Assembly: GCA_030123605.1 (NCBI GenBank)
Contig: CP126123.1
Coordinates: forward strand, 2,956,001 to 3,020,000
Source: Nitrospira sp.
GTDB lineage: Bacteria > Nitrospirota > Nitrospiria > Nitrospirales > Nitrospiraceae
Direction of reading: 5' to 3'
DNA length: 64,000 bases
Shown: positions 1 through 7,761 of the stretch, in pieces
Position numbering within the stretch: the first letter of the stretch is position 1
Layout: each line of letters begins with the position of its first letter
The notes under the pieces: generated by a model
The model's input: only the letters and a program-made list of their open reading frames with translations
What the model was told of the DNA's origin: nothing
Databases searched by the model: none
Program-made: the position numbers and the translations under genes

Positions 1-208
1 ATCCGTTGCCGCCAAGGAATTGTTGGCCGCGGCGGACCGTGTCCGTGAACGGCAGGTACTCCAGGCTATGCAACGGATTGTGGTGGACGAAGGTCCGCAT
101 GGGCCAATATTGCGCGATCACCTCGCTGGCGAGGCGGATCATGCCCCGCAGTTCCATGCGGCGCGCTTCGATGTCCGGTGCCTTGTCGGCGGTGATCAAG
201 GGATCCAT
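1..208 (-). CDS. dabA: DabA (DUF2309) inorganic-carbon transporter subunit, N-terminal part, cut by window edge
   Basis: Reading the minus strand from an ATG at 208 gives 69 codons with no stop before the window edge. The peptide contains FVHHNPLHSLEYLPF, the N-terminal signature region of the DUF2309 family. DabA is the large zinc-binding, carbonic-anhydrase-like subunit that works with the membrane subunit DabB to take up CO2 as bicarbonate. Its zinc ligands lie further along and are outside the window. The start overlaps the end of the upstream antiporter-like gene by 13 bp, so it is very probably co-translated as the third gene of this operon. The family call is firm; the function comes from characterised DAB systems. 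Confidence 0.88.
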   Translation of the reverse strand, partial: MDPLITADKAPDIEARRMELRGMIRLASEVIAQYWPMRTFVHHNPLHSLEYLPFTDTVRRGQQFLGGNG

Positions 209-1512
209 CCCGCACCTTTCATCGCGACAGAAGACGGAGGAGTGACGGCGTTCGATTCGAACAATCGGGAGGGGGCGGTACCCAAAACCAGCAGGAGCAG
301 CAGCAACAGGACCAGAGAGGCGAATTCCGTCCGGCGCAGGTCTTCATAGCGCAGATCCGGCCGGTGCCGGCCGAACACCACTTGTTGCACCAGCTCGATC
401 AAGTACCAGGACGAGCTGAGCCAGACGAGCATGATGACGGCAAAGGGTCCGTCCGGAGCAAACGCGGGATTGAGCAACATGCCCAGGAATCCGGCAAACA
501 CGCCGAAGGGCGGCATGCCCAGGGCGGCGAGCGCCAGCAACGTCAACAGGGTGCTGAACCGAGGCATGGGATAGGCCAGGCCACCGAGCGCGCGCAAGTC
601 GATCTCGCCATACCGCGCCCGGATCGCGTACCAGGCCAGCAAGAGCCCGCTCATCGCGAGGCCCACGGCGCTGAGATAGATGAAGGCCTGCACGGGTGCG
701 GTTCCCGTGTTAGCGACATACCACCAGAGCACGGAAAACAATGCCAGGCTGGCGTAGGCGAGGCGAGGCAGCGGACGCGATTGAATCAAGGCCCGCAACG
801 AACCATACCCGGCGCCGGCCAGGGCCAGCAGCGCCAAGGTGTGGAACATCGTGCCGGTCAGATTCGGGAGCAGGAGTACGAGACTGTGAAAACCGAGCGC
901 GGGCAATAGGAAGACCAGAAAGGCGGGAAGGTTGCCGGGCAATCCCGTGAGGACCGCGACGAATCCTCCGTGCACCGGAAGCAGAGGCAGCAGGGTCGCA
1001 CAGGTCACCAGGGCGGCGACGGTGGAAGCCGGTGCCGGGAGAGCCAGGGTCAGCAGGGTCGAGACGATACCAAGACCGTAAGCCGCCAGCCCTCGCCAAG
1101 AGGCAAGCAGCCCGGCGTTCTGATACCGGTAGATCATGCCACACAGCAGACCGAGCAGGGTGACGAGCAGGACGATGCGGGCCGGTTCCTCGGCACTCAG
1201 GATGCCCAGCCCCAACCCCAACAGCAGCAACGTCGTCGGCCAAGCGTCGCGGTTGTCCTGATGCAGCGGTTGCCCCAGCAGCGAGAGGAAAGATGCCAGT
1301 GGGAGCAGAGAGAGAAAGAGCATGCCGGCCGGCCGGTCGTTCATTGTCCAGGACAAGCCCGCCGTTGTGAACAGGCTGGCCGCCGTCGTCGTCAAGGCGC
1401 AGGTCTTCATGCGGTCGAGTGATGCTCGCAGGAGCAGACTGAGTGTCGCGCCGAGGCAGGGAACGGCGACAAGCAGCCACGGTGTCATCCAGGTTTGCAA
1501 CAGATTGGTCAT
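196..1512 (-). CDS. NuoM/MrpD-like proton-translocating membrane subunit
   Basis: This 438-residue protein is almost entirely hydrophobic, with about a dozen predicted membrane helices and a C-terminal antiporter-like region (LALAALGMPPFGVFAGFLGML near residue 345). It resembles the ND2/ND4/ND5 antiporter-like subunits of complex I and Mrp antiporters, but is shorter than a true NuoM (about 500 residues) and sits with dabB and dabA rather than in a nuo operon. The start ATG overlaps the dabB stop by 4 bp. I infer that it is an extra membrane subunit of the carbon uptake complex or helps couple transport to ion flux. Standard two-gene DAB operons lack it. Confidence 0.75.
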   Translation of the reverse strand: MTNLLQTWMTPWLLVAVPCLGATLSLLLRASLDRMKTCALTTTAASLFTTAGLSWTMNDRPAGMLFLSLLPLASFLSLLGQPLHQDNRDAWPTTLLLLGLGLGILSAEEPARIVLLVTLLGLLCGMIYRYQNAGLLASWRGLAAYGLGIVSTLLTLALPAPASTVAALVTCATLLPLLPVHGGFVAVLTGLPGNLPAFLVFLLPALGFHSLVLLLPNLTGTMFHTLALLALAGAGYGSLRALIQSRPLPRLAYASLALFSVLWWYVANTGTAPVQAFIYLSAVGLAMSGLLLAWYAIRARYGEIDLRALGGLAYPMPRFSTLLTLLALAALGMPPFGVFAGFLGMLLNPAFAPDGPFAVIMLVWLSSSWYLIELVQQVVFGRHRPDLRYEDLRRTEFASLVLLLLLLLVLGTAPSRLFESNAVTPPSSVAMKGAGWIP

Positions 1513-3203
1513 GACAGCCGCTTCTCCAGATGTTCGGCCACCAGCGCGACGGTCCGGCCGAGCTTGAGATAGAGCTGATCCAGATAGAGGCGGTTCATGA
1601 AGGTGACATAGAGGCGGTGCATGGACGTTTCGATCCATCCGGGAATCCGGATCGTGCGTCCATGTGCACGGGCATAGAGATAACACCAACTGAGAATGGT
1701 CAGCAGGGTCGTTCCCACCACCAGACTGTCGAAGAGCCGCCCCGGCAACGCCGCTGCCTTGAAATAGGAGGCCACCTCGTCGGGATTCGGATAGAGAAAA
1801 TGGGTGAAGCTTTCCACTGCGAACAGGTAGGTGAAGACGACGAGGACCAAGGTCAGCAACATGGCGGTGGACACTTTCCAGGAGGCGACGGCGCGAAGAT
1901 GCGTCAGCGAGAGAATCGCCTGTGAGGAGGTGACCCAGATGAAGAAGAGGAAGATCACGGTCCCTTGCGATTCGAGCAGCGGAATGCTCAAGACTCCGTG
2001 CGTCACCAGCAGGATCACGAGCGGCAGGAGCAGCGTCGTCAAGAAGCCGGTGGACCAGGCCAGGTTGGAGAATTCGCTTTCCTCTGCCCCGCGGTCCCGG
2101 TGCGGAAACGACGGTTCCTGCCGGGCCTTGTGAATCACGTTGCCGCAGTTCAAGAAGACGGTGCCCTTGAACAGGCCATGCGCGATCAGATGGAAGACGG
2201 CGAGGGAAAAGGCGCCCAGACCGCATTCCATGATCATATAGCCCATCTGGCCGATCGTCGAAAAGCCGAGCGTCTTCTTGATGTCGTTCTGGGTCAACAT
2301 CATGGTCGCGCCGAGGATGGCCGTGAACGTGCCGACGATGAACGCAACGTGCAAGGTCGTCGGGCTCAAGCCGTAGAGCGGGGCGAGGCGATTCATCAGA
2401 AACCCGCCAGCGTTGATGATCCCTGCATGCAGGAGCGCATGGACCGGAGTCGGTGCATAGAGCGATCGCGGGAGCCAGGTGTGGATCGGGAACTGGGCCG
2501 ACTTACCCATCGCCCCGCCGAAAATGAGCAGGGTCACAGCCGTCACGCCGTTCATGTCCCATCCCATGGCCGGCCAGATCGAGAGGGTCACGGGGATTTC
2601 CGCGGCGCGGACGAACAGCGTCTGAAATTCGAAGGTCCCGTAGAGGGAATAGGCTAGGACGATGCCCACGAAAAATGCCACGTCACTCAACCGCAGGACC
2701 GTGAAGGTGTTGGAGGCGCCGGCCAGCGTGGCCGGATGCGCATGGTTATGGGCCAGGATGAACAGGAGCCACGAGAGGATCTGCCAAAACAGAAACAGCA
2801 TCACGAGATTGGCGCTGGACACCATGCAGAGCAACACCGAAGTCGTGATGGCGAGGATCCCGAGATAGCGCCGGTAGCCTCGGTCCTGATACATATAGCC
2901 CGTGGAGTAGCGATAGATAAGGGTAGCGACTCCGGTGATGAGGACCATCATGACCGCGCTGAGCCGGTCGATATAGAAGCCGATGGGAAAGGCGAGGTTG
3001 GCGATGGCGGCAGGGTCGTACAGCCGGACCGTGATGGGGCCTTCCGATGTCACCAGCAGCAACGTGACGACGGTGCCCAGAAAGGCCCCCATGATCGGCA
3101 GCAGCCCGGCCCTCGCGTTCCGTTCCTGGTCCTTGCGATCGCCGGTCATCACGATGAACGCCGTCAAGAGCGGCAACAACGCGATAAGCACGAGGAAAGA
3201 CAT
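1509..3203 (-). CDS. dabB: DabB: NuoL-like membrane subunit of the DAB inorganic-carbon transporter
   Basis: This 564-residue protein has multiple membrane segments and the NuoL/MrpA core: MGKSAQFPIHTWLPRSL followed by the HALLHAGIINAGGFLMNR stretch near residues 245-280, typical of the proton-translocating family. Its short C-terminal tail (RLYVTFMNRLYLDQLY) is like DabB rather than the longer NuoL with its lateral helix. DabB anchors DabA in the membrane and is thought to use the proton gradient to drive CO2 hydration and bicarbonate accumulation. The start at 3203 is preferred because a GGAGG lies just upstream and the sequence before it is not membrane-like. A terminator-like hairpin lies immediately upstream. 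Confidence 0.86.
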   Translation of the reverse strand: MSFLVLIALLPLLTAFIVMTGDRKDQERNARAGLLPIMGAFLGTVVTLLLVTSEGPITVRLYDPAAIANLAFPIGFYIDRLSAVMMVLITGVATLIYRYSTGYMYQDRGYRRYLGILAITTSVLLCMVSSANLVMLFLFWQILSWLLFILAHNHAHPATLAGASNTFTVLRLSDVAFFVGIVLAYSLYGTFEFQTLFVRAAEIPVTLSIWPAMGWDMNGVTAVTLLIFGGAMGKSAQFPIHTWLPRSLYAPTPVHALLHAGIINAGGFLMNRLAPLYGLSPTTLHVAFIVGTFTAILGATMMLTQNDIKKTLGFSTIGQMGYMIMECGLGAFSLAVFHLIAHGLFKGTVFLNCGNVIHKARQEPSFPHRDRGAEESEFSNLAWSTGFLTTLLLPLVILLVTHGVLSIPLLESQGTVIFLFFIWVTSSQAILSLTHLRAVASWKVSTAMLLTLVLVVFTYLFAVESFTHFLYPNPDEVASYFKAAALPGRLFDSLVVGTTLLTILSWCYLYARAHGRTIRIPGWIETSMHRLYVTFMNRLYLDQLYLKLGRTVALVAEHLEKRLS

Positions 3204-3223
3204 GGCGACCCCATTCCTCCATG

Positions 3224-3275
3224 AAAAGCAAAAGGCCAGCCGACGGTCCTTGAGACAAGGAACCAACGACTGGCC
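3224..3275 (-). terminator. Terminator-like hairpin (candidate attenuator) just before dabB
   Basis: On the minus strand GGCCAGTCG (from 3275) pairs with CGGCTGGCC (to 3234), giving 9 bp with one G-U. Inside it TCCTTG-TCT-CAAGGA forms a second 6-bp stem, and TTTTGCTTTT follows at once. This is the layout of a Rho-independent terminator, yet no minus-strand gene ends here. It sits only about 20 nt before the dabB start, so it probably terminates the dab leader RNA conditionally. Confidence 0.7.
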
Positions 3276-3557
3276 CGCACTGTCTCCGGCCTTTCCCGGG
3301 AGGAAACACCGCAAGACCCTACTGCCTGTCTCATGACACCGATGACGTGGGTCCGGGCCGCGCAGGATCACGGCCTCTCGGCGGCACCACTGAAAAACAG
3401 CGTTACATGTATCCGTGCCACCCTCGCAAATGCAAGTGAAAAGTCGGAGAAAAATGGCCCAGGTGCCGGTCCCGATGGGCCCAGGCGTGTGTGGGCTTGA
3501 AAAGACGCCGGACCGCCCTGTCCGCACGTCATGGCTGCTCCCCTGTGTGGTGTTGAG
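3276..3557 (-). other. Long non-coding leader/intergenic region of the dab operon
   Basis: I see no convincing gene in this stretch between dabB and the divergent araC-type gene. Read on the minus strand it holds TGAGACA at 3333-3327, an exact complement of the TGTCTCA that forms the inner loop region of the downstream hairpin (3257-3251), so an anti-terminator pairing is possible. A similar GAGACA lies closer to the hairpin. I could not match the leader to a known riboswitch class by eye. Confidence 0.45.
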
Positions 3558-3563
3558 TATAAT
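3558..3563 (+). promoter_or_regulatory. Possible -10 box of the AraC-type gene
   Basis: A perfect TATAAT occurs 73 nt before the start of the AraC-family gene. No good -35 hexamer is visible at 16-18 bp, as expected if an activator is needed, but a chance match is also possible. Confidence 0.35.
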
Positions 3564-3636
3564 GAAACCGACGTTGCCAGGGCCTCTGGGTGTCGCTCCT
3601 GTTTAGGTAAGGTTTCCCCGGTTTGGATGAAACACC

Positions 3637-4545
3637 ATGCCGTCACGTATCACAAAGCCTCTTGAGGACCTTCGCCCAGGGCAGCCTGCCCGTTCCTTGA
3701 TCAAGCCGCATCTGAAGAACCTTTCGGGGAGCGGGGCGAGACTGGACGGCATCATCGTCGAACGCGATGTGGAGCAGCCGAATTCAGGCACGTATCGTCC
3801 CACCGGACAGACGCCTCGACACATCGTGGTGCTGCATTCCGCCCATCCAGCCACGTTGGAATGGCGCATGAACGGACGGCGCGAGGAAGCGTTCTTTACA
3901 GGTGGGGAGGCCATCATCAATCCGGCAGGGTTGTTCGTGGCACCCCGTTGGAGCCGGGCGGTCGAGTTGTTGTTGATGGCGATCAATCCCGGATTCGTGA
4001 ATCGGATTGCGACGGAAATGGGTGCGGACGGTCAGGTGGAATTGATGCCGCGCTTTCATTTTCGGGATGCCTTGCTCGAGCAACTGCTGCGAAGCTTGAT
4101 CGCGGAGTTCGAGCAGGCGTCTCCCCCCGACCGCCTCTATGCCGACTCGCTCACGCATACGCTCATCGTCCACCTGATCAAAAAATATTCCGGTACGCGC
4201 CTCCGTCCGAGGACGACCAAGCAAGGCCTTCCTCAGCGCAACCTGGCACGGGTGGTCGAATTCATCGATGCCCATCTCGGTGAAGATCTTTCCTTACGAC
4301 AAATCGCGAGGATTGCAGAGATGAGCCCATCCCATTTCTTGACCCTGTTCAAACGATCGACCGGTCTGCCGCCCCATCAATATCTCGTCAAACAACGGGT
4401 CGAGAAGGCGAGAACGTTGCTGCTCCGGACCAAACTGCGGATCGCCGATATTGCCACGCAGACCGGCTTTGCCGACCAAAGCCATTTGACGAGGCTCATG
4501 CGTCGATCTCTGGGTCTCACTCCCCGTCAAGTGCGCATCTTGTAA
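3637..4545 (+). CDS. AraC/XylS-family transcriptional regulator
   Basis: This 302-residue protein has an N-terminal cupin-like sensor half (about residues 30-170) and a C-terminal double helix-turn-helix domain (about 200-302). The C-terminal half has the family pattern: DLSLRQIARIAEMSPSHF, then FKRSTGLPPHQYL, then RIADIATQTGFADQSHLTR. Such proteins bind DNA next to the promoters they control and respond to a small effector. It is divergent from the dab operon and lies 138 bp upstream of a short-chain dehydrogenase on the same strand, so either could be its target; AraC-SDR neighbours are common. The effector cannot be read from sequence. Confidence 0.9.
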   Translation: MPSRITKPLEDLRPGQPARSLIKPHLKNLSGSGARLDGIIVERDVEQPNSGTYRPTGQTPRHIVVLHSAHPATLEWRMNGRREEAFFTGGEAIINPAGLFVAPRWSRAVELLLMAINPGFVNRIATEMGADGQVELMPRFHFRDALLEQLLRSLIAEFEQASPPDRLYADSLTHTLIVHLIKKYSGTRLRPRTTKQGLPQRNLARVVEFIDAHLGEDLSLRQIARIAEMSPSHFLTLFKRSTGLPPHQYLVKQRVEKARTLLLRTKLRIADIATQTGFADQSHLTRLMRRSLGLTPRQVRIL

Positions 4546-4683
4546 TTTCGCTCGCTCTCCAAAGCAGTCAAACATTCCAACGCCCGTCATTCTGTTCAAG
4601 ACGGTCTCACTCGACACTTTTATGATGCGGAACAGGCTGTGTTGAAACGCGTCCGGATGACGCCATATGGAAAAGGAGAACAT

Positions 4684-5439
4684 ATGTCCGGTCAGATGTT
4701 GCAAGGAAAAGTCGCAGTGGTCGGGGCGGGAGCCAAGAATCTCGGAGGACTCATCAGTCGAACGCTCGGGGCGGACGGCGCTCGGGTCGCCGTCCACTAT
4801 CACAGTTCATCCACGAAATCGGCTGCCGAGGAAACCGTGCAGGCGATCGAAGCGGCCGGAGGCAAGGCGTTCGCTATCCAAGGCGACTTGACCACAGTCT
4901 CGGACGTGGTGAAGCTGTTCGATGACACGATTACGCGCTTTGGCCGCTGCGATATCGCCATCAACACGGTCGGAAAAGTGTTGAAGAAGCCGTTTATTGA
5001 GACGACGGAGAAGGAATACGACGAGATGTTCGCCGTCAATGCGAAAGCGGCCTACTTCTTCATGCAGGAGGCCGGCAAACGTATGAACGAGGGCGGAAAG
5101 ATCGTGACGATTCTGACCTCACTCCTCGCGGCGTTCACCGGACTCTATTCAACCTACGCCGGGTCGAAAGCCTCGGTGGAACATTTTACGCGCGCGGCAG
5201 CCAAGGAGTTCGCCCCGCGAGGAATTTCGGTCGTCAACGTCGCTCCGGGGCCGATGGACACGCCGTTTTTTTATCCTGCCGAATCGCCTGAAGCTATTGC
5301 CTACCATAAGTCGCAAAGCTTGAACGGCAAACTCACCGACATCAAAGACATCGTGCCGATCGTGAAATTTCTGGTCACTGACGGGTGGTGGATCACCGGA
5401 CAGACCATTTTCGCGAACGGAGGGTATACGACCAGATAA
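4684..5439 (+). CDS. Short-chain dehydrogenase/reductase (SDR)
   Basis: This 251-residue classical SDR oxidises or reduces an alcohol/ketone substrate with NAD(P). The nucleotide-binding glycines are in the unusual form GAGAKNLGG (residues 14-22), and the catalytic set is Ser146 with Tyr158-x-x-x-Lys162 (YAGSK). The end has the typical SDR pattern ITGQTIFANGG. The start at 4684 is chosen over an in-frame ATG at 4639 because AAGGAG sits 6 nt before it. It follows the AraC-type regulator, which may control it. The substrate cannot be told; the GAGAKNLGG form resembles the enoyl-reductase-like and sugar-reductase SDR branches. Confidence 0.88.
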   Translation: MSGQMLQGKVAVVGAGAKNLGGLISRTLGADGARVAVHYHSSSTKSAAEETVQAIEAAGGKAFAIQGDLTTVSDVVKLFDDTITRFGRCDIAINTVGKVLKKPFIETTEKEYDEMFAVNAKAAYFFMQEAGKRMNEGGKIVTILTSLLAAFTGLYSTYAGSKASVEHFTRAAAKEFAPRGISVVNVAPGPMDTPFFYPAESPEAIAYHKSQSLNGKLTDIKDIVPIVKFLVTDGWWITGQTIFANGGYTTR

Positions 5440-5543
5440 GGAGAAAATCGGAGCACGGCTTGTAGAGAAACATCGTCATCGGCGAGGCGGGACGATTCGG
5501 TGATCTGATGAGACGGCGCTGCGGAAACGAGAGTCGATTGGGC

Positions 5544-5573
5544 TGGATGAAACCGTCGGCTCCTGGCTATAAT
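5544..5573 (+). promoter_or_regulatory. Likely promoter of the DUF2294-selO pair
   Basis: TGGATG (5544-5549), an 18-bp spacer and a perfect TATAAT (5568-5573) lie 46 nt upstream of the DUF2294 start codon. The -35 box is a 3/6 match, so the call rests mainly on the -10. Confidence 0.42.
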
Positions 5574-5619
5574 CGGCCGGACCAGTCTTTCTTCCATCAC
5601 GAGAAGGATCCGACCGCCT

Positions 5620-5991
5620 ATGCCCAGCAAGGGAGAAAAGGAAGCCGCCGTCCGGACGGCGATCATCAAGTTCGAGCAGGAATTTCTCGGGCGCGGTCCC
5701 GACGAGGTCCGGGCGTTCATCGTGCGAGATATGCTGGTCGTGCGGCTGAAGGGCGTGCTGACTCCTGCGGAGCGGCAGTTGGCCAAAACGCCCGAGGGCA
5801 TCGACATGGTGAAACGGCTGCGTCAGACCCTCATCGCCCAGGGCCGCGAGCGGCTCTGTGAACAGGTGACGGAGCTCATCGGTGTGAAGATCACGGCCTT
5901 ATTTACCGATATCGATACGGTGGTCGGGGAGCGCGTCTTCGTCTTTACCTTGGAATCGGACCTGGAAGCCACCTATCGCCCCCCGCAGTGA
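5620..5991 (+). CDS. DUF2294 family protein
   Basis: This 123-residue soluble protein matches the DUF2294 family in length and pattern (GRGPDEVRAFIVRDMLVVRL near residue 24, then TELIGVKITALFTDIDT near residue 84). The family has no established function; relatives occur beside sodium-translocating and stress genes. The gene is the first of a pair with selO: its stop codon overlaps a possible GTG start of the next gene. A consensus -10 box lies 46 nt upstream. No signal peptide, metal motif or membrane segment is visible. Confidence 0.78.
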   Translation: MPSKGEKEAAVRTAIIKFEQEFLGRGPDEVRAFIVRDMLVVRLKGVLTPAERQLAKTPEGIDMVKRLRQTLIAQGRERLCEQVTELIGVKITALFTDIDTVVGERVFVFTLESDLEATYRPPQ

Positions 5992-6038
5992 AGGAGAAAT
6001 CGACCGAACGTCGGGTCGCCGGCTGCCGTCCGTTTGCC

Positions 6039-7514
6039 ATGAGTCGTCACAGCCTCGAAACGCTCACCTTCGACAACAGCTACGCGCGCCTGCCGGAGCT
6101 GTTCTATGCCAGGGTGAACCCCACGCCGTTCTCCTCGCCGCCTTCGCTCATCAGCGTGAATCCGGCGGCGATGGCGCTCATCGATCTGGACCGGGAGGAG
6201 GCCACCCGTCCGGAATTCGCCGGTGTCTTCGGCGGGAGTCTCCTCGTGCCGGGCATGGAACCGCTGGCCATGCTCTATTCCGGGCACCAGTTCGGGGTGT
6301 ATGTGCCGCAGCTCGGCGACGGGCGGGCGATCCTGCTCGGGGAAGTGGCCAATGAACGGGACGAGCGCTGGGATCTGCATTTGAAAGGGGCGGGGATGAC
6401 GCCGTTTTCCCGCGACGGCGACGGTCGGTCCGTACTCCGCTCGGCGATCCGAGAATACCTCTGCTGCGAAGCCATGCAGGGCCTTGGGATACCGACCACT
6501 CGTGCCCTGTGCCTGGTCGGCAGCGACGACAAGGTTTACCGCGAGCAAGTCGAGACCGCGGCGACGATCGTCCGCATGGCCCCCTCGCATGTGCGGTTCG
6601 GGACGTTTGAAATCTTCTACTATCGACAGCAGCATGAGCACCTGCAGCGGTTGGCTGACTACACGATCGAGATGCAGTTCCCCCACCTCGTGTCAGCGGC
6701 CGACAAGTATGCCCGCTTCTTTGCCGAAGTGGTTGAGCGCACGGCGAGGCTGATCGCACAATGGCAAGCGGTCGGCTGGGCGCACGGGGTGCTGAATACC
6801 GACAATATGTCGATCCTGGGCATCACGCTGGATTATGGCCCCTATGGCTTCATGGACGACTACGATCCCGGCTTCATCTGCAACCATTCGGACCACAACG
6901 GCCGCTATGCCTTCAACCAGCAGCCCTACATCGGCCTTTGGAACCTGAGTTGCCTGGCGCAGACCCTGTTGCCGCTGGTGCCCAAGGAAGAGTTGAAGGC
7001 AATCCTCGATCGATATCAGGCGACCTTCGATCGGCACTATCGAACCTTGATGCGGGCCAAGCTGGGGCTGGTCGAAGAGCGAACAGAGGATGAGGCGCTG
7101 CTGCAGGATCTGCAGTCGCTGCTGGTCGGAAGCCGTGCGGACTACACGACCTTCTGGCGTGAGCTCGGCACATTTTCATCCGACCTGGACGCCACGAACG
7201 ATCGGCTGCGCGAGCATTTCCTGAACCGGGAGCGGTTCGATGTGTGGGCTGCACAATATCGGGAACGGCTGTTGAGCGAACAAAGCCGTGACGACGAACG
7301 CCGCCTGCGGATGGACCGAATCAATCCCAAGTACGTCCTGCGCAACTACCTCGCGCAGGTTGCGATCGAGAAGGCTCAGCAAAAGGACTATTCAGAAATC
7401 GACCGGCTGTTACGGCTCCTCCAGAATCCCTACAGCGACCAGCCCGGCATGGATGCCTATGCCGCCCCTCCCCCGAATTGGGGCAAACACATCGCAGTGA
7501 GTTGCTCGTCGTAG
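6039..7514 (+). CDS. selO: Protein adenylyltransferase SelO (YdiU family)
   Basis: SelO is a pseudokinase-fold enzyme that transfers AMP from ATP to Ser/Thr/Tyr of target proteins and is linked to redox stress. The 491-residue reading shows the family hallmarks: LTFDNSYARLPE at the N-terminus, YSGHQFGVYVPQLGDGRA, the Lys-containing DLHLKGAGMTPFSRDGDGR, HGVLNTDNMSILGITLDYGP with the Asn and Asp metal ligands, and a C-terminal VSCSS with a cysteine where eukaryotic SelO carries selenocysteine. The length equals the usual bacterial one. The start is uncertain: GTG at 5988 would overlap the upstream stop as GTGA and add 17 unconserved residues; neither start has a clear ribosome site. Confidence 0.92.
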   Translation: MSRHSLETLTFDNSYARLPELFYARVNPTPFSSPPSLISVNPAAMALIDLDREEATRPEFAGVFGGSLLVPGMEPLAMLYSGHQFGVYVPQLGDGRAILLGEVANERDERWDLHLKGAGMTPFSRDGDGRSVLRSAIREYLCCEAMQGLGIPTTRALCLVGSDDKVYREQVETAATIVRMAPSHVRFGTFEIFYYRQQHEHLQRLADYTIEMQFPHLVSAADKYARFFAEVVERTARLIAQWQAVGWAHGVLNTDNMSILGITLDYGPYGFMDDYDPGFICNHSDHNGRYAFNQQPYIGLWNLSCLAQTLLPLVPKEELKAILDRYQATFDRHYRTLMRAKLGLVEERTEDEALLQDLQSLLVGSRADYTTFWRELGTFSSDLDATNDRLREHFLNRERFDVWAAQYRERLLSEQSRDDERRLRMDRINPKYVLRNYLAQVAIEKAQQKDYSEIDRLLRLLQNPYSDQPGMDAYAAPPPNWGKHIAVSCSS

Positions 7515-7567
7515 CCCTTCCTCCACGTCGATTGGACTCCTTTCAGGTCTCTTCTCTCCCAGAAGCC

Positions 7568-7611
7568 GGATGGTATCCATTTAGATACCATCCTGTATCT
7601 CTGCCGATACA
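7568..7611. promoter_or_regulatory. Tandem operator-like array of GTATC/GATAC pentamers
   Basis: Four pentamers alternate in orientation at exact 11-bp steps: GTATC at 7573, GATAC at 7584, GTATC at 7595, GATAC at 7606. They form two dyads, GGATGGTATC-N6-GATACCATCC (10-bp arms) and TGTATC-N6-GATACA, whose centres are 22 bp apart, two DNA helical turns. This is the geometry of cooperative binding by two dimers. It lies 150 bp upstream of the large membrane-protein gene at 7762 and just after selO. Confidence 0.6.
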
Positions 7612-7761
7612 TGGTCCTACGTACGGCCCCTCGTCCTGTGTCAAAACTCGGCGATTCATTGGGTGTCCAGCGGTCAACACAGTGGCACATAACCTGCTGA
7701 ATCAACCTAATGGTAAAGGGGTATCGATCGGTGATCCGGCCAGGCAACCGAGGGTAGGCTT

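Noticed and set aside
3276..3400. Cobalamin riboswitch in the dab leader
   Set aside because: GGGAAAGGCCGGAGAC slightly recalls the 3' part of that family, but the B12 box and upstream consensus are missing.
3204..3527. N-terminal extension of dabB
   Set aside because: It would run through the terminator-like hairpin and is not membrane-like; homologous sequence starts at 3203.
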